A stretch of DNA of 10,055 nt from Tepidiphilus sp. Lineage in GTDB: Bacteria > Pseudomonadota > Gammaproteobacteria > Burkholderiales > Rhodocyclaceae. This document shows, in pieces, positions 1-6,241 of this stretch. The position numbers were made by a program, and so were the translations under genes. The DNA lies in NCBI GenBank assembly GCA_028684345.1, contig JAQUGB010000051.1, positions 1-10,055 of the forward strand, given 5' to 3'. Every line of letters starts with the position of its first letter. Position 1 is the first letter of the stretch. The notes beneath the pieces are model-generated. The model saw nothing but the letters and a program-made list of their open reading frames with translations, was not told the origin of the DNA and searched no databases.

Positions 1-290
1 AGCTCCTCGTCGGTGAGGTGCGGCGCGGCGCGCACGAGGAGTTCCTTGGGCAGCATTTTGCCCGGCTCGCGCCGAGGACGCTCGACATCGACCCGATGCT
101 GCAGCTTGTGGACCATGATGCCACCGCCCTGCAAACGCTTGCTGGCCACCGCCTTCAATCCCTGATGCACGACATCTCCCAGCAACCCATCGACGACACG
201 TGCGAGGTCGGCACGAGGCATCTTTTGCAAGGGCTCGGGCAAAGACACTTCCAACGTATACGTGAGGATGAGGCGACTCGTATCTTTCAT
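1..290 (-). CDS. Unrecognised small protein, C-terminus beyond the left edge
   Basis: An open frame starts at ATG (290-288) and runs off the window without a stop, giving 96 complete codons. It begins MKDTSRLILTYTLEVSLPEP and continues through an amphipathic stretch with the motif RVVDGLLGDVVHQGLKAVAS (about residues 31-50), then QGGGIMVHKLQHRVDVERP. There is no signal peptide or membrane segment, so it is probably cytoplasmic. Third codon positions are strongly G/C, as in the neighbouring genes, which argues for real coding. A plus-strand frame across the same bases gives an Arg/His-rich product and looks like its shadow. No clear Shine-Dalgarno precedes the ATG (CTACCTTGCCC). It lies downstream of glnK-amtB on the same strand but behind a terminator, so it is probably its own unit. 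I do not recognise the family and assign no function. Confidence 0.6.
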   Translation of the reverse strand, partial: MKDTSRLILTYTLEVSLPEPLQKMPRADLARVVDGLLGDVVHQGLKAVASKRLQGGGIMVHKLQHRVDVERPRREPGKMLPKELLVRAAPHLTDEE

Positions 291-301
291 GGGCAAGGTA
301 G

Positions 302-317
302 GCGATCCAATGATCGC
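302..317. repeat. Short palindrome GCGATC-N4-GATCGC
   Basis: Perfect 6-base arms (302-307 and 312-317) around CAAT lie between the candidate -10 box and the ATG of the left-edge gene. That is a typical place for a repressor operator, but no regulator family is recognised and chance is possible. Confidence 0.3.
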
Positions 318-347
318 ATGCTAGCACGACTGCGGCCCACCGGCCAA
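318..347 (-). promoter_or_regulatory. Weak sigma-70-like promoter for the left-edge gene
   Basis: On the minus strand TTGGCC (347-342) and TAGCAT (323-318) are separated by 18 bases. The -10 is preceded by TGC, an extended -10 context. The -35 overlaps the T-tract of the amtB terminator. Each hexamer matches 4 of 6 consensus bases, so this is only suggestive. It would place the transcript start about 20 bases upstream of the ATG at 290. Confidence 0.3.
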
Positions 348-376
348 GAAAAAGCCCCCGGTGATGCACCAGGGGC
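346..376 (-). terminator. Rho-independent terminator of glnK-amtB
   Basis: Read on the minus strand, GCCCCTGGTG pairs with CACCGGGGGC around a CAT loop (376-354, ten pairs including one G-T), followed directly by TTTTT. It starts 27 bases after the amtB stop. A smaller perfect stem (CGACGG/CCGTCG, 379-394) sits between the stop and the terminator. Confidence 0.9.
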
Positions 377-403
377 AACGACGGAATGCCGTCGGAGAGG
401 AAA

Positions 404-1732
404 CTACAGGCGATACGCCGTCTCACCGTGTGCGGTCACGTCCAGACCCTCGCGCTCCTCTTCCTCGCTCACGCGCAAGCCTCCGGTGAGCGCTCCGGCC
501 ACTTTGAAGGCGAGGAAGGCCACCACGGCGCTCAGGACGAGCGTGACGACCACGCTATAAAACTGAACCCACACTTGATGGACGATGGAAAAATCCGCAT
601 CGCCCGTTCCGCCGAGCAGGGGTGAGGTAAAAACCCCGGTGAGCAGCGCCCCGACGATACCGCACACTGCATGGACGCCGAAGACGTCGAGCGAATCGTC
701 GATGCCATGCCAGCGCTTGAGGGCGCTCACGCCCCACAGACCGGCCACGCCGCCAACGAGCCCCATGACGATGGCACCAATCGGACCCACCGTACCACAG
801 GCCGGCGTGATCACCACGAGCCCGGCCACCGCGCCCGAAGCCGCTCCGAGCATGGACGGCTTGCCTTTGACGAGCGCCTCGGTTGCACTCCAGGAGAGCA
901 CCGCCGCCGCCGTGGCGAACAGCGTGTTGAGAAAGGCGATCGCCGCACCCGAGGTCGCCTCGAGGTTGGAGCCGGCGTTGAAGCCGAACCAGCCCACCCA
1001 CAGGAGCGAAGCGCCCACCATGGTCAATGGCAGGGAGTGCGGTGCGAGCGATTCACGGCCATAGCCTAGGCGCTTGCCCACGAGCATCGCCCCCACGAGC
1101 CCCGCCACGCCGGCGTTGATGTGCACCACCGTGCCGCCGGCGAAGTCGATCGCTCCCTCCTCGAGCAGCCAGCCGCCCGGCCCCCAGACCATGTGGGCGA
1201 TCGGCAGGTAGGAGAAGGTGAACCACAGCACCGTGAAGACCATCACCGAGGCGAACTTGATGCGCTCGGCAAATGCTCCGACGATGAGCGAACACGTGAT
1301 GGCAGCGAACGTCCCCTGAAACGCGATGAAGACGTACTCCGGCAGTTTCACTTCGTCGGTGAAGGTGTCGGCGAGGCTCTCGGGCGTCACGCCACTGAGG
1401 AACACCTTGGCAAACGACCCCAGCCAGGGCATCGCCTCGGTGAAAGCAAGGCTGTAACCATAAAAGGCCCACAGCACCAGCACGAGCGAAGTCACCATCA
1501 ACACCTGCATGAGCACCGAGAGCACGTTCTTTGCCCGTACCATGCCACCGTAGAAGAGCGCCAAGCCCGGCACGATCATCATCAGCACCAAGAGCGTGGC
1601 CGTCATCATCCAGGCGACGTCGCCGCGGTGCACCACCGGTGCCGTCGCGCTCGCCGCTTCCTGCGCCCACGAAGGAAGGGAGGCCGTCGCCAGGAGCGCC
1701 ACTGCGCCGAGTCGTTCGATTCCGTGTTTCAT
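404..1732 (-). CDS. amtB: Ammonium transporter AmtB
   Basis: Inner-membrane Amt/Rh channel of 442 residues that admits ammonium and is gated by PII. A signal peptide (about 1-23, ending SWA|QE) is followed by the multi-span Amt core. Key residues fall at nearly constant offsets from E. coli AmtB: Phe142 in QGTFAAIT (outer Phe gate), Trp183 and Asp196 (ammonium recruitment), His204 in VVHINAG and His354 in GVHAVCG (twin-His pore), and Phe251 and Ser255 in WFGFNAGS. The C-terminal tail EEEEREGLDVTAHGETAYRL is the conserved PII-contacting segment. I chose the ATG at 1732 because AGGAG lies 7 bases upstream and the signal peptide then begins MKHG; an in-frame GTG at 1759 overlaps the glnK stop and lacks a comparable site. 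It follows glnK by 23 bases, in one operon under the sigma-54 promoter at 2130-2148, and ends at the terminator 346-376. Confidence 0.97.
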   Translation of the reverse strand: MKHGIERLGAVALLATASLPSWAQEAASATAPVVHRGDVAWMMTATLLVLMMIVPGLALFYGGMVRAKNVLSVLMQVLMVTSLVLVLWAFYGYSLAFTEAMPWLGSFAKVFLSGVTPESLADTFTDEVKLPEYVFIAFQGTFAAITCSLIVGAFAERIKFASVMVFTVLWFTFSYLPIAHMVWGPGGWLLEEGAIDFAGGTVVHINAGVAGLVGAMLVGKRLGYGRESLAPHSLPLTMVGASLLWVGWFGFNAGSNLEATSGAAIAFLNTLFATAAAVLSWSATEALVKGKPSMLGAASGAVAGLVVITPACGTVGPIGAIVMGLVGGVAGLWGVSALKRWHGIDDSLDVFGVHAVCGIVGALLTGVFTSPLLGGTGDADFSIVHQVWVQFYSVVVTLVLSAVVAFLAFKVAGALTGGLRVSEEEEREGLDVTAHGETAYRL

Positions 1733-1755
1733 GATCCGTCTCCTCGTCCTAACCG

Positions 1756-2094
1756 TCACAACGCCGCCGCGCCGGCCTCGCCGGTGCGGATGCGAATCGC
1801 GTTTTCGAGATCGAAGACGAAGATCTTCCCGTCGCCCACCTTGCCGGTGAAGGCGGACTTCTCGATCGCCTCGAGCACCTGCTCGAGCAGCTCGTCAGGG
1901 ATGGCCACTTCGAGCTTCACCTTGGGCAGAAAATCGACCACGTACTCCGCCCCGCGGTACAGTTCCGTGTGCCCCTTCTGCCGCCCGAACCCCTTGACCT
2001 CGGTCACCGTGACCCCTTGCACGCCGTTCTCTGAGAGCGCCTCGCGCACCTCGTCGAGCTTGAACGGCTTGATGATCGCCATGACGAATTTCAT
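1756..2094 (-). CDS. glnK: PII nitrogen regulatory protein (GlnK/GlnB type)
   Basis: Cytoplasmic trimeric PII signal protein of 112 residues, the normal family length. It senses 2-oxoglutarate and ATP/ADP. The T-loop (about 37-55) carries the uridylylation motif YRGAEY with Tyr51 in the canonical position. Gln39, Lys58, the TGKVGDGKIF loop (83-92) and the RIR segment (101-103) match the nucleotide and 2-oxoglutarate binding sites of the family. The ATG at 2094 has GGAG 7 bases upstream; reading frame further upstream gives only an Arg-rich, non-family extension. Placement directly before amtB is the classical glnK-amtB arrangement, in which de-uridylylated GlnK plugs the channel after ammonium upshift. 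Sequence alone does not cleanly separate GlnK from GlnB; the amtB linkage and sigma-54 promoter favour GlnK. Confidence 0.96.
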   Translation of the reverse strand: MKFVMAIIKPFKLDEVREALSENGVQGVTVTEVKGFGRQKGHTELYRGAEYVVDFLPKVKLEVAIPDELLEQVLEAIEKSAFTGKVGDGKIFVFDLENAIRIRTGEAGAAAL

Positions 2095-2129
2095 GTTCCT
2101 TCTCCGTAGCGTGGATGCCCGCCCCCTAC

Positions 2130-2148
2130 GAAGCATGAAACGTGCCAA
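2130..2148 (-). promoter_or_regulatory. Sigma-54 (RpoN) promoter of glnK-amtB
   Basis: The minus strand reads TTGGCACGTTTCATGCTTC. The invariant GG (2146-2145) and GC (2134-2133) are separated by exactly 10 bases, and the flanks TTGGCACG and TGCTT match the -24/-12 consensus closely. The predicted start is near 2121, giving a leader of about 27 bases with the ribosome site (2099-2106). The A/T-rich run just upstream (2147-2167) is the tail of the metQ-side terminator. Confidence 0.88.
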
Positions 2149-2161
2149 AAAAAGGAAAACG

Positions 2162-2189
2162 AAAAAAGGACGCGGCACGAACCGCGTCC
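2162..2189 (-). terminator. Rho-independent terminator of metNIQ
   Basis: On the minus strand GGACGCGG and CCGCGTCC form a perfect 8-base stem (2189-2168) with loop TTCGTG, followed by TTTTTT (2167-2162). It lies about 160 bases after the metQ stop and just before the glnK sigma-54 element, so it should insulate glnK from metNIQ read-through. Confidence 0.85.
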
Positions 2190-2222
2190 CTTTACGCTGG
2201 CGTTACGGAATCGAGGAATCCG

Positions 2223-2345
2223 CGCCGCCGATCGCCGACGGAGCGCGAAAGGATTAGACCGTCCCTGATGCGCTCCCGCGAGCGGACGCACCGTTTTGGT
2301 GCGTTCCGCGAACCGATCCGTCCACCCTAGAGCGGATCGGCGGCG
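2223..2345. repeat. Long-range 11-base inverted repeat around the NtrC box
   Basis: Bases 2223-2233 (CGCCGCCGATC) are the exact reverse complement of 2335-2345. They enclose a stem 2240-2246/2270-2276 (GGAGCGC/GCGCTCC) and the NtrC-type box. A competing 8-base pair, 2313-2320 with 2333-2340 (CCGATCCG/CGGATCGG), shares the right arm. The stretch belongs to the metQ 3' untranslated region. I see no known RNA family in it; the pairing may be partly chance in GC-rich DNA. Confidence 0.45.
2286..2304. promoter_or_regulatory. NtrC-type enhancer box upstream of glnK
   Basis: ACGCACCGTTTTGGTGCGT is a perfect 7-base inverted repeat with a 5-base centre. Its core GCACC-N5-GGTGC equals the enterobacterial NtrC consensus (TGCACC-N5-GGTGCA) except for the outermost base of each half. 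The centre is about 174 bp upstream of the predicted sigma-54 start, a normal enhancer distance. In RNA the arms could extend by GCGG/CCGC (2282-2285 with 2306-2309) around one bulge, but the fit to NtrC and the sigma-54 promoter downstream make a DNA site the better reading. Confidence 0.75.
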
Positions 2346-2350
2346 TCGAC

Positions 2351-3133
2351 TCAAAACGCCGGCACCACCGCCCCTTGGTATTTCTCGAGGATGAAGCGCT
2401 TCACCGCCTCCGAGTGCAAGGCACGCACGAGCTTCTGCATGGCCTCGCCATCTTTGTTGTCCGATCGGGCGACGAGGACGTTCACGTAGGGCGAATCGGC
2501 CCCCTCGATGACGAGCGCGTCTTTCGTGGGGTTGAGTCCGGCCTCGAGTGCATAGTTGGTGTTGATGAGGGCCAGATCGACCTGGTCGAGGATGCGCGGC
2601 AGCGTGGCTGCCTCCAGTTCCTTGAACCGCAGGCGCTTGGGATTGCCGGCGATGTCGCGCGGCGTGGCGGTGATCTTCGCCGGATCCTTGAGCGTGATGA
2701 GGCCGGCGCGTTGCAGCAGCAGGAGCGCCCGCCCGCCGTTGGTCGGATCGTTGGGGATGGCCACGACGGCGCCCTCCTTGAGCTCATCGAGCTTCTTGAT
2801 GCGGCGGGAATAGGCGCCGAAGGGCTCGATGTGCACCCCCGCCACCGCCACCAGATCGGTGCCGCGATCCTTGTTGAACTCGTCCAGGTAGGGTTTGTGC
2901 TGGAAGAAGTTGGCGTCCATGCGCTTTTGCGCCACCTGGATGTTGGGCTGGACGTAATCGGTGAAGACCCGCACCTCCAGCTCCACCCCTTCCTTGGCAA
3001 GCATGGGTTTGACGTACTCCAGGATCTCGGCATGCGGCACGGGCGTGGCCGCCACCGACAGTTTCTCAGCCCAAGCGGCCGGAACGAGACCGAGCGATAC
3101 GCTCAAGATCAGCAAGGCGTTCTTCCACTTCAT
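2351..3133 (-). CDS. metQ: Methionine ABC transporter substrate-binding protein MetQ (NlpA family)
   Basis: Periplasmic methionine-binding component, 260 residues. The signal peptide MKWKNALLILSVSLGLVPAA ends at AWA|EK (about residue 22), a signal peptidase I site. The NlpA-family core includes DANFFQHKPYLDEF (73-86), PNDPTNGGRALLLLQ (127-141), ALINTNYA (188-195) and DSPYVN (213-218), closely following E. coli MetQ. Unlike E. coli MetQ it has no lipobox cysteine, and I find no cysteine in the whole protein, so it should be soluble rather than lipid-anchored. ATG at 3133 is preceded by GGAAGGAG with a 9-base gap. It is the last gene of metN-metI-metQ, 45 bases after metI, and its 3' region ends at the terminator 2162-2189. 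D- versus L-methionine preference cannot be read from sequence. Confidence 0.93.
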   Translation of the reverse strand: MKWKNALLILSVSLGLVPAAWAEKLSVAATPVPHAEILEYVKPMLAKEGVELEVRVFTDYVQPNIQVAQKRMDANFFQHKPYLDEFNKDRGTDLVAVAGVHIEPFGAYSRRIKKLDELKEGAVVAIPNDPTNGGRALLLLQRAGLITLKDPAKITATPRDIAGNPKRLRFKELEAATLPRILDQVDLALINTNYALEAGLNPTKDALVIEGADSPYVNVLVARSDNKDGEAMQKLVRALHSEAVKRFILEKYQGAVVPAF

Positions 3134-3178
3134 GGCACGACACTCCTTCCTTGGTTGAAGAAAAAATCCGTTGCCGCG

Positions 3179-3844
3179 CTAACGGCGGCTGAAACGCAGC
3201 ACGAGCCGGTCGCCCAGCATCTGCAGCAGCTGCACGAGCACCACCAGCAGCGCCACCGTGATGACCATCACGTCGGTCTGGAAGCGCTGGTAACCGAAAC
3301 GGATGGCCAGGTCGCCCAGGCCGCCGCCGCCGATCACCCCCGACATGGCGGCGTACGACACCAGGGTGATGGACGTGACGGTGACTCCAGCGAGGATCCC
3401 CGGCAAAGCCTCGGGCAGGAGCGCCCCGAAGACGATCTGCGGCACCGTCGCCCCCATGGCCTGGGTCGCCTCCACGATGCCCCGATCCACCTCCCGCAGC
3501 GCCGTCTCCACCAGGCGCGCAAAGAGCGGCGCCCCGCCCACCACCAGCGGCGGAATCGCCCCCGGCACCCCCAGCGAGGTTCCCACCAGCACGACGGTGA
3601 CCGGGATCATGACGATGAGCAGGATCACGAACGGCACGGAGCGCAGCAGATTGACCACGAAAGAGAGCACCGCATAGACGATCGGCTGCTCCAGCAGCTG
3701 GCGCTTGCCCGTAAGAAAGAGCGCGATTCCCAAGGGCAAGCCCAACAGCACGGCGAAGAAGAGCGATACCCCCACCATGACCAGCGTATCCCAGCAGGCC
3801 CGGCCGATCTCCAGCCAATCCACGTTGACCAGCCATTGCGTCAT
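3179..3844 (-). CDS. metI: Methionine ABC transporter permease MetI
   Basis: Inner-membrane permease of 221 residues with about five membrane spans, the usual size of MetI. The EAA loop that docks on the ATPase is visible as EATQAMGATVPQIVFGALLP (125-144), and the VIGGGGLGD segment (170-178) is typical of MetI. The sequence at the metN-metI junction is GTGATG. I take the ATG at 3844, which shares one base with the metN stop TGA. A GTG one codon earlier (3847) would give a 4-base overlap. GGAGGT lies 9 bases before the ATG and 6 before the GTG, so the choice is open. The overlap implies translational coupling with metN. Confidence 0.94.
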   Translation of the reverse strand: MTQWLVNVDWLEIGRACWDTLVMVGVSLFFAVLLGLPLGIALFLTGKRQLLEQPIVYAVLSFVVNLLRSVPFVILLIVMIPVTVVLVGTSLGVPGAIPPLVVGGAPLFARLVETALREVDRGIVEATQAMGATVPQIVFGALLPEALPGILAGVTVTSITLVSYAAMSGVIGGGGLGDLAIRFGYQRFQTDVMVITVALLVVLVQLLQMLGDRLVLRFSRR

Positions 3845-4851
3845 CACCGCAGCACCTCCACGTCGACCCCCGCCCCGGCGAGCGCCTGCAGCGCCTCCTC
3901 CACGTCGCCGCCGACGAGCGACAGGGTCAATTGACCGTAAGGAACGTTCTTGATGTGATCGATGCGTCCGGCGAGGATGCTGAAATCCACCCCGAAGCGC
4001 CGCACCACCTCACCCAGCAGCGGCCGGTAGGTCGCCTCTCCCTTGAAGGTCAGACGCACCACCCGCCCTGCCGCCTTGCGGAGATTTTCCAGGAATTCGC
4101 TCGTGTCGACGTGCTCGCTCTCGAGCACGAACTCCCGGGTCGTTGGGTGACGGGGATGGAGGAAGACTTCGCTCACGGGCCCTGTCTCCACCACCCGTCC
4201 GCCGTCCATCACCGCCACACGGTCGCACACCCGCCGCACTGCGTCCATCTCGTGCGTGACGAGCACGATGGTGAGCCCCAGGCGACGGTTGATGTCGGAG
4301 AGCAGCTGCAGCACCGAACGGGTGGTCTGCGGATCGAGGGCGCTGGTCGCCTCGTCCGAGAGCAGGATGGAAGGCCGGCAGGCCAGCGCCCGGGCGATGC
4401 CCACGCGCTGCTTTTGCCCCCCGGAGAGCTGGGCAGGGTATTTGCCCGCGTGTTCGCTCAGGCCGACCAGGGCGAGCAGCTCCTCGACCCGCGCCGCGAT
4501 GGCGGCCTTGGATTCCGTGCCGGCAATCCTCAAGGGAAAGGCGACGTTCTCCGCCACCGTCTTGGACGAGAGCAGATTGAAATGCTGGAAGATCATGCCG
4601 ATACGCCGACGGAAGGCGCGCAGCTGCGCCGGCGCCAGACGGGTGACGTCCTCGCCTTCCACCACGACGCGCCCCTGGCTCGGGCGCTCGAGCAGATTGA
4701 TGAGGCGCAGCAGCGTCGACTTCCCCGCGCCGGAATGCCCGACGATGCCGAACACTTCCCCTCGTTCGATCGTCAGCCGCTCGACTTCCAGCGCGAGCGT
4801 TTCCTGCCCCCGGACGCGGTACGTCTTGCGTACGCCGTCGAATTCGATCAC
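3844..4851 (-). CDS. metN: Methionine ABC transporter ATP-binding protein MetN
   Basis: Cytoplasmic ATPase of the MetNIQ importer, about 335 residues. Walker A GHSGAGKST (38-46), Q-loop Gln89 in IFQHFNLL, signature LSGGQKQR (142-149), Walker B ILLSDEATSALD (162-173) and H-loop His200 are all intact. The C-terminal part (about 263-334) is the NIL domain that binds methionine in E. coli MetN and inhibits transport when the pool is high. Two GTG codons compete as start. The first (4857) sits only 2 bases from AAGGA; the second (4851) has an 8-base gap and its product, (M)IEFDGVRKTY, aligns with the start of E. coli MetN, so I chose 4851. No ATG is available nearby. It is the first gene of metNIQ and is divergent from dctP. 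Confidence 0.95.
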   Translation of the reverse strand: MIEFDGVRKTYRVRGQETLALEVERLTIERGEVFGIVGHSGAGKSTLLRLINLLERPSQGRVVVEGEDVTRLAPAQLRAFRRRIGMIFQHFNLLSSKTVAENVAFPLRIAGTESKAAIAARVEELLALVGLSEHAGKYPAQLSGGQKQRVGIARALACRPSILLSDEATSALDPQTTRSVLQLLSDINRRLGLTIVLVTHEMDAVRRVCDRVAVMDGGRVVETGPVSEVFLHPRHPTTREFVLESEHVDTSEFLENLRKAAGRVVRLTFKGEATYRPLLGEVVRRFGVDFSILAGRIDHIKNVPYGQLTLSLVGGDVEEALQALAGAGVDVEVLR

Positions 4852-4932
4852 ATCCACCGTCCTTCAGTGCAAAAAGCGGATTTTCGCATGGGAACGGCGT
4901 CATTTCGACGAATCTTCGGGAATGAAGGTATA

Positions 4933-4943
4933 TCAACGATTGA
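4933..4943. promoter_or_regulatory. Palindrome TCAA-N3-TTGA over the dctP -35 box
   Basis: TCAACGATTGA has perfect 4-base arms and overlaps the -35 hexamer of the dctP promoter, a repressor-like position. It lies in the shared metN-dctP control region, so it could serve either direction. The arms are short and no regulator is assigned. Confidence 0.35.
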
Positions 4944-4968
4944 CGCCGTCTGCCGCTGCGGCGATACT
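4940..4968 (+). promoter_or_regulatory. Sigma-70 promoter of dctPQM
   Basis: TTGACG (4940-4945) and GATACT (4963-4968) are separated by exactly 17 bases and match consensus at 5 and 4 of 6 positions. The start would be near 4975, giving a leader of about 93 bases before the dctP ATG. I found no good sigma-54 element for this operon. Confidence 0.6.
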
Positions 4969-5010
4969 TCTCGCGGGATTTTTTCATGCCTCGAATGGCC
5001 GAATCCAAAT

Positions 5011-5026
5011 CGTGCCTTTTGGCATG
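5011..5026 (+). repeat. Small hairpin CGTGCC-TTTT-GGCATG in the dctP leader
   Basis: Six pairs (one G-T in RNA) close a TTTT loop; at DNA level TGCC-TTTT-GGCA is a perfect palindrome. It lies about 40 bases before the dctP start codon, between promoter and gene. It could be an operator or a leader hairpin. Only its position supports a role. Confidence 0.3.
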
Positions 5027-5067
5027 TCACGTACGCCCATGACAACCATCCCAGAGAGGAGACTCCG

Positions 5068-6108
5068 ATGCAAATCCGACGCCGTTTCACCACTGCCCTG
5101 CTCGCTGCCCTGCTGGGCACTTCCTTGCTCGGGCTCGGCAAACCCACCATGGCCGCCGGGCCGTATAAAGAGGAGTACAAACTCTCGACCGTGCTCGGCG
5201 AAGCCTTTCCCTGGGGCTGGGGGGCCAAACGCTGGGCCGAGCTCGTCGACGAGAAAACCCAGGGGCGCATCAAGATCAAGGTCTACCCCGGGGCCGCGCT
5301 CGTCTCGGGCGATCAGACGAAGGAATTCACTGCCCTGCGTCAGGGTGTGATCGACATGGCCGTCGGCTCGACCATCAACTGGTCGCCGCAAGTCAAGGAG
5401 CTCAACCTCTTCGCCCTGCCCTTCCTCATGCCGGATCACCGTGCACTCGAAGCGCTCACGCAAGGGCGGGTCGGCAAGAAACTCTTCGACACGCTCGCCG
5501 AGCGTGACGTGGTGCCGCTCGCCTGGGGTGAGAATGGTTTTCGCGAGCTCTCCAACTCCAAGCGCCCCATCCGCACGCCCCAGGATCTCGCCGGCCTGAA
5601 GATCCGCGTCGTCGGCTCGCCGCTCTTTCTCGCCACCTTCAACGCCCTGGGCGCCAACCCGACGCAGATGAGCTGGGCCGACGCCCTGCCGGCGATGGCC
5701 ACCGGCGCCGTCGACGGCCAGGAGAATCCCCTGTCGGTGTTCAATGCCGCCAAGCTGCACACGGTGGGGCAGAAGCATCTGACGCTATGGGGCTATGTCG
5801 CCGACCCGCTCATCTTCGCCGTGAACAAGAACGTCTGGAACAGCTGGAGCCCGGAAGACCGGCAGCTGGTGCTGGAGGCAGCGCAGCAAGCCGCGCGTGA
5901 GGAAATCACCCGTGCCCGCGCCGGCATCACCGCCGAGGACGACAGTCTGCTCAAGGAAATCGCCGCCAACGGCGTCGAAATCGTGCGTCTGACCCCCGCC
6001 GAGCGTGACGCGTTCCGCCAGGCGACCTCGGGCGTCTACAAGGAATGGGCCGACAAGATCGGGGCCGATCTCGTCAAACAAGCCGAAGAGGACATCGCCA
6101 AGCGCTGA
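5068..6108 (+). CDS. dctP: TRAP transporter periplasmic substrate-binding protein, DctP family
   Basis: Solute receptor of a TRAP transporter, 346 residues. A signal peptide (about 1-30, n-region MQIRRRF, cleavage near PTMAA|GPYKEE) exports it to the periplasm. The DctP-family core shows LRQGVIDMAVG (90-100), the segment GLKIRVVGSPLF (176-187) whose Arg180 corresponds to the arginine that clamps the substrate carboxylate in the family, and ALPAMATGAVDGQENP (206-221). The ATG at 5068 has AGAGGAG upstream and directly begins the signal peptide; the same frame is open far upstream but overlaps metN antisense, so that extension is rejected. It leads a dctP-dctQ-dctM operon. The likely substrate is an organic acid (C4-dicarboxylate, 2-oxo acid or similar); sequence alone does not settle which. 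Confidence 0.93.
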   Translation: MQIRRRFTTALLAALLGTSLLGLGKPTMAAGPYKEEYKLSTVLGEAFPWGWGAKRWAELVDEKTQGRIKIKVYPGAALVSGDQTKEFTALRQGVIDMAVGSTINWSPQVKELNLFALPFLMPDHRALEALTQGRVGKKLFDTLAERDVVPLAWGENGFRELSNSKRPIRTPQDLAGLKIRVVGSPLFLATFNALGANPTQMSWADALPAMATGAVDGQENPLSVFNAAKLHTVGQKHLTLWGYVADPLIFAVNKNVWNSWSPEDRQLVLEAAQQAAREEITRARAGITAEDDSLLKEIAANGVEIVRLTPAERDAFRQATSGVYKEWADKIGADLVKQAEEDIAKR

Positions 6109-6123
6109 GCACGGGGAAAGCAA

Positions 6124-6154
6124 TCGTTGCGAGTGGAACCGTCCGTCGCAACGA
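6124..6154 (+). repeat. Hairpin 1 between dctP and dctQ
   Basis: TCGTTGCGA (6124-6132) is the exact reverse complement of TCGCAACGA (6146-6154), giving a 9-base stem with a 13-base loop, 15 bases after the dctP stop. No T-tract follows, so it is not a standard terminator. It may protect the dctP mRNA 3' end from decay. Confidence 0.6.
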
Positions 6155-6214
6155 GGCGCCCAGAGGTCGTGATTGCGCTCGGTAGATCGATTCATCGGTG
6201 CAGAGACCGTATCC

Positions 6215-6241
6215 GGACGAGGCCACGCTGGGGCCTCGTCC
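6215..6241 (+). repeat. Hairpin 2 between dctP and dctQ
   Basis: GGACGAGGCC (6215-6224) pairs exactly with GGCCTCGTCC (6232-6241) around a 7-base loop. TCGGTG (6195-6200) and CACCGA (6241-6246) could form an outer helix, sharing base 6241. It ends about 21 bases before the dctQ start and could restrict ribosome entry or read-through. There is no T-tract. Confidence 0.6.

Noticed and set aside
1629..1643. NtrC-like TGCACC-ACC-GGTGCC inside amtB
   Set aside because: The centre is 3 bases, not 5, and it lies in conserved coding sequence well inside the operon.
1733..1759. GTG start for amtB at 1759 overlapping the glnK stop
   Set aside because: It adds an Arg-rich MTVRTRRRI extension before the signal peptide, while the ATG at 1732 has a well-spaced AGGAG.
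3134..3178. T-rich run between metI and metQ as a terminator
   Set aside because: No stem precedes the T-run; the 45-base gap holds only the metQ ribosome site, so metQ stays in the operon.
2375..3934. Long plus-strand open frame (519 codons) opposite metQ and metI
   Set aside because: It is antisense to two clear genes, its product is rich in His, Arg and Gln with no domain, and high third-position GC in the real genes readily produces such frames.
5019..5036. Possible sigma-54 element TTGGCATG...CGCC before dctP
   Set aside because: GG and GC are 12 bases apart instead of the required 10, and a good sigma-70 promoter exists at 4940-4968.
3931..5067. Upstream extension of the dctP frame to 3931
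   Set aside because: It is antisense to metN and would put more than 370 residues before an obvious signal peptide; the ATG at 5068 has a good ribosome site.
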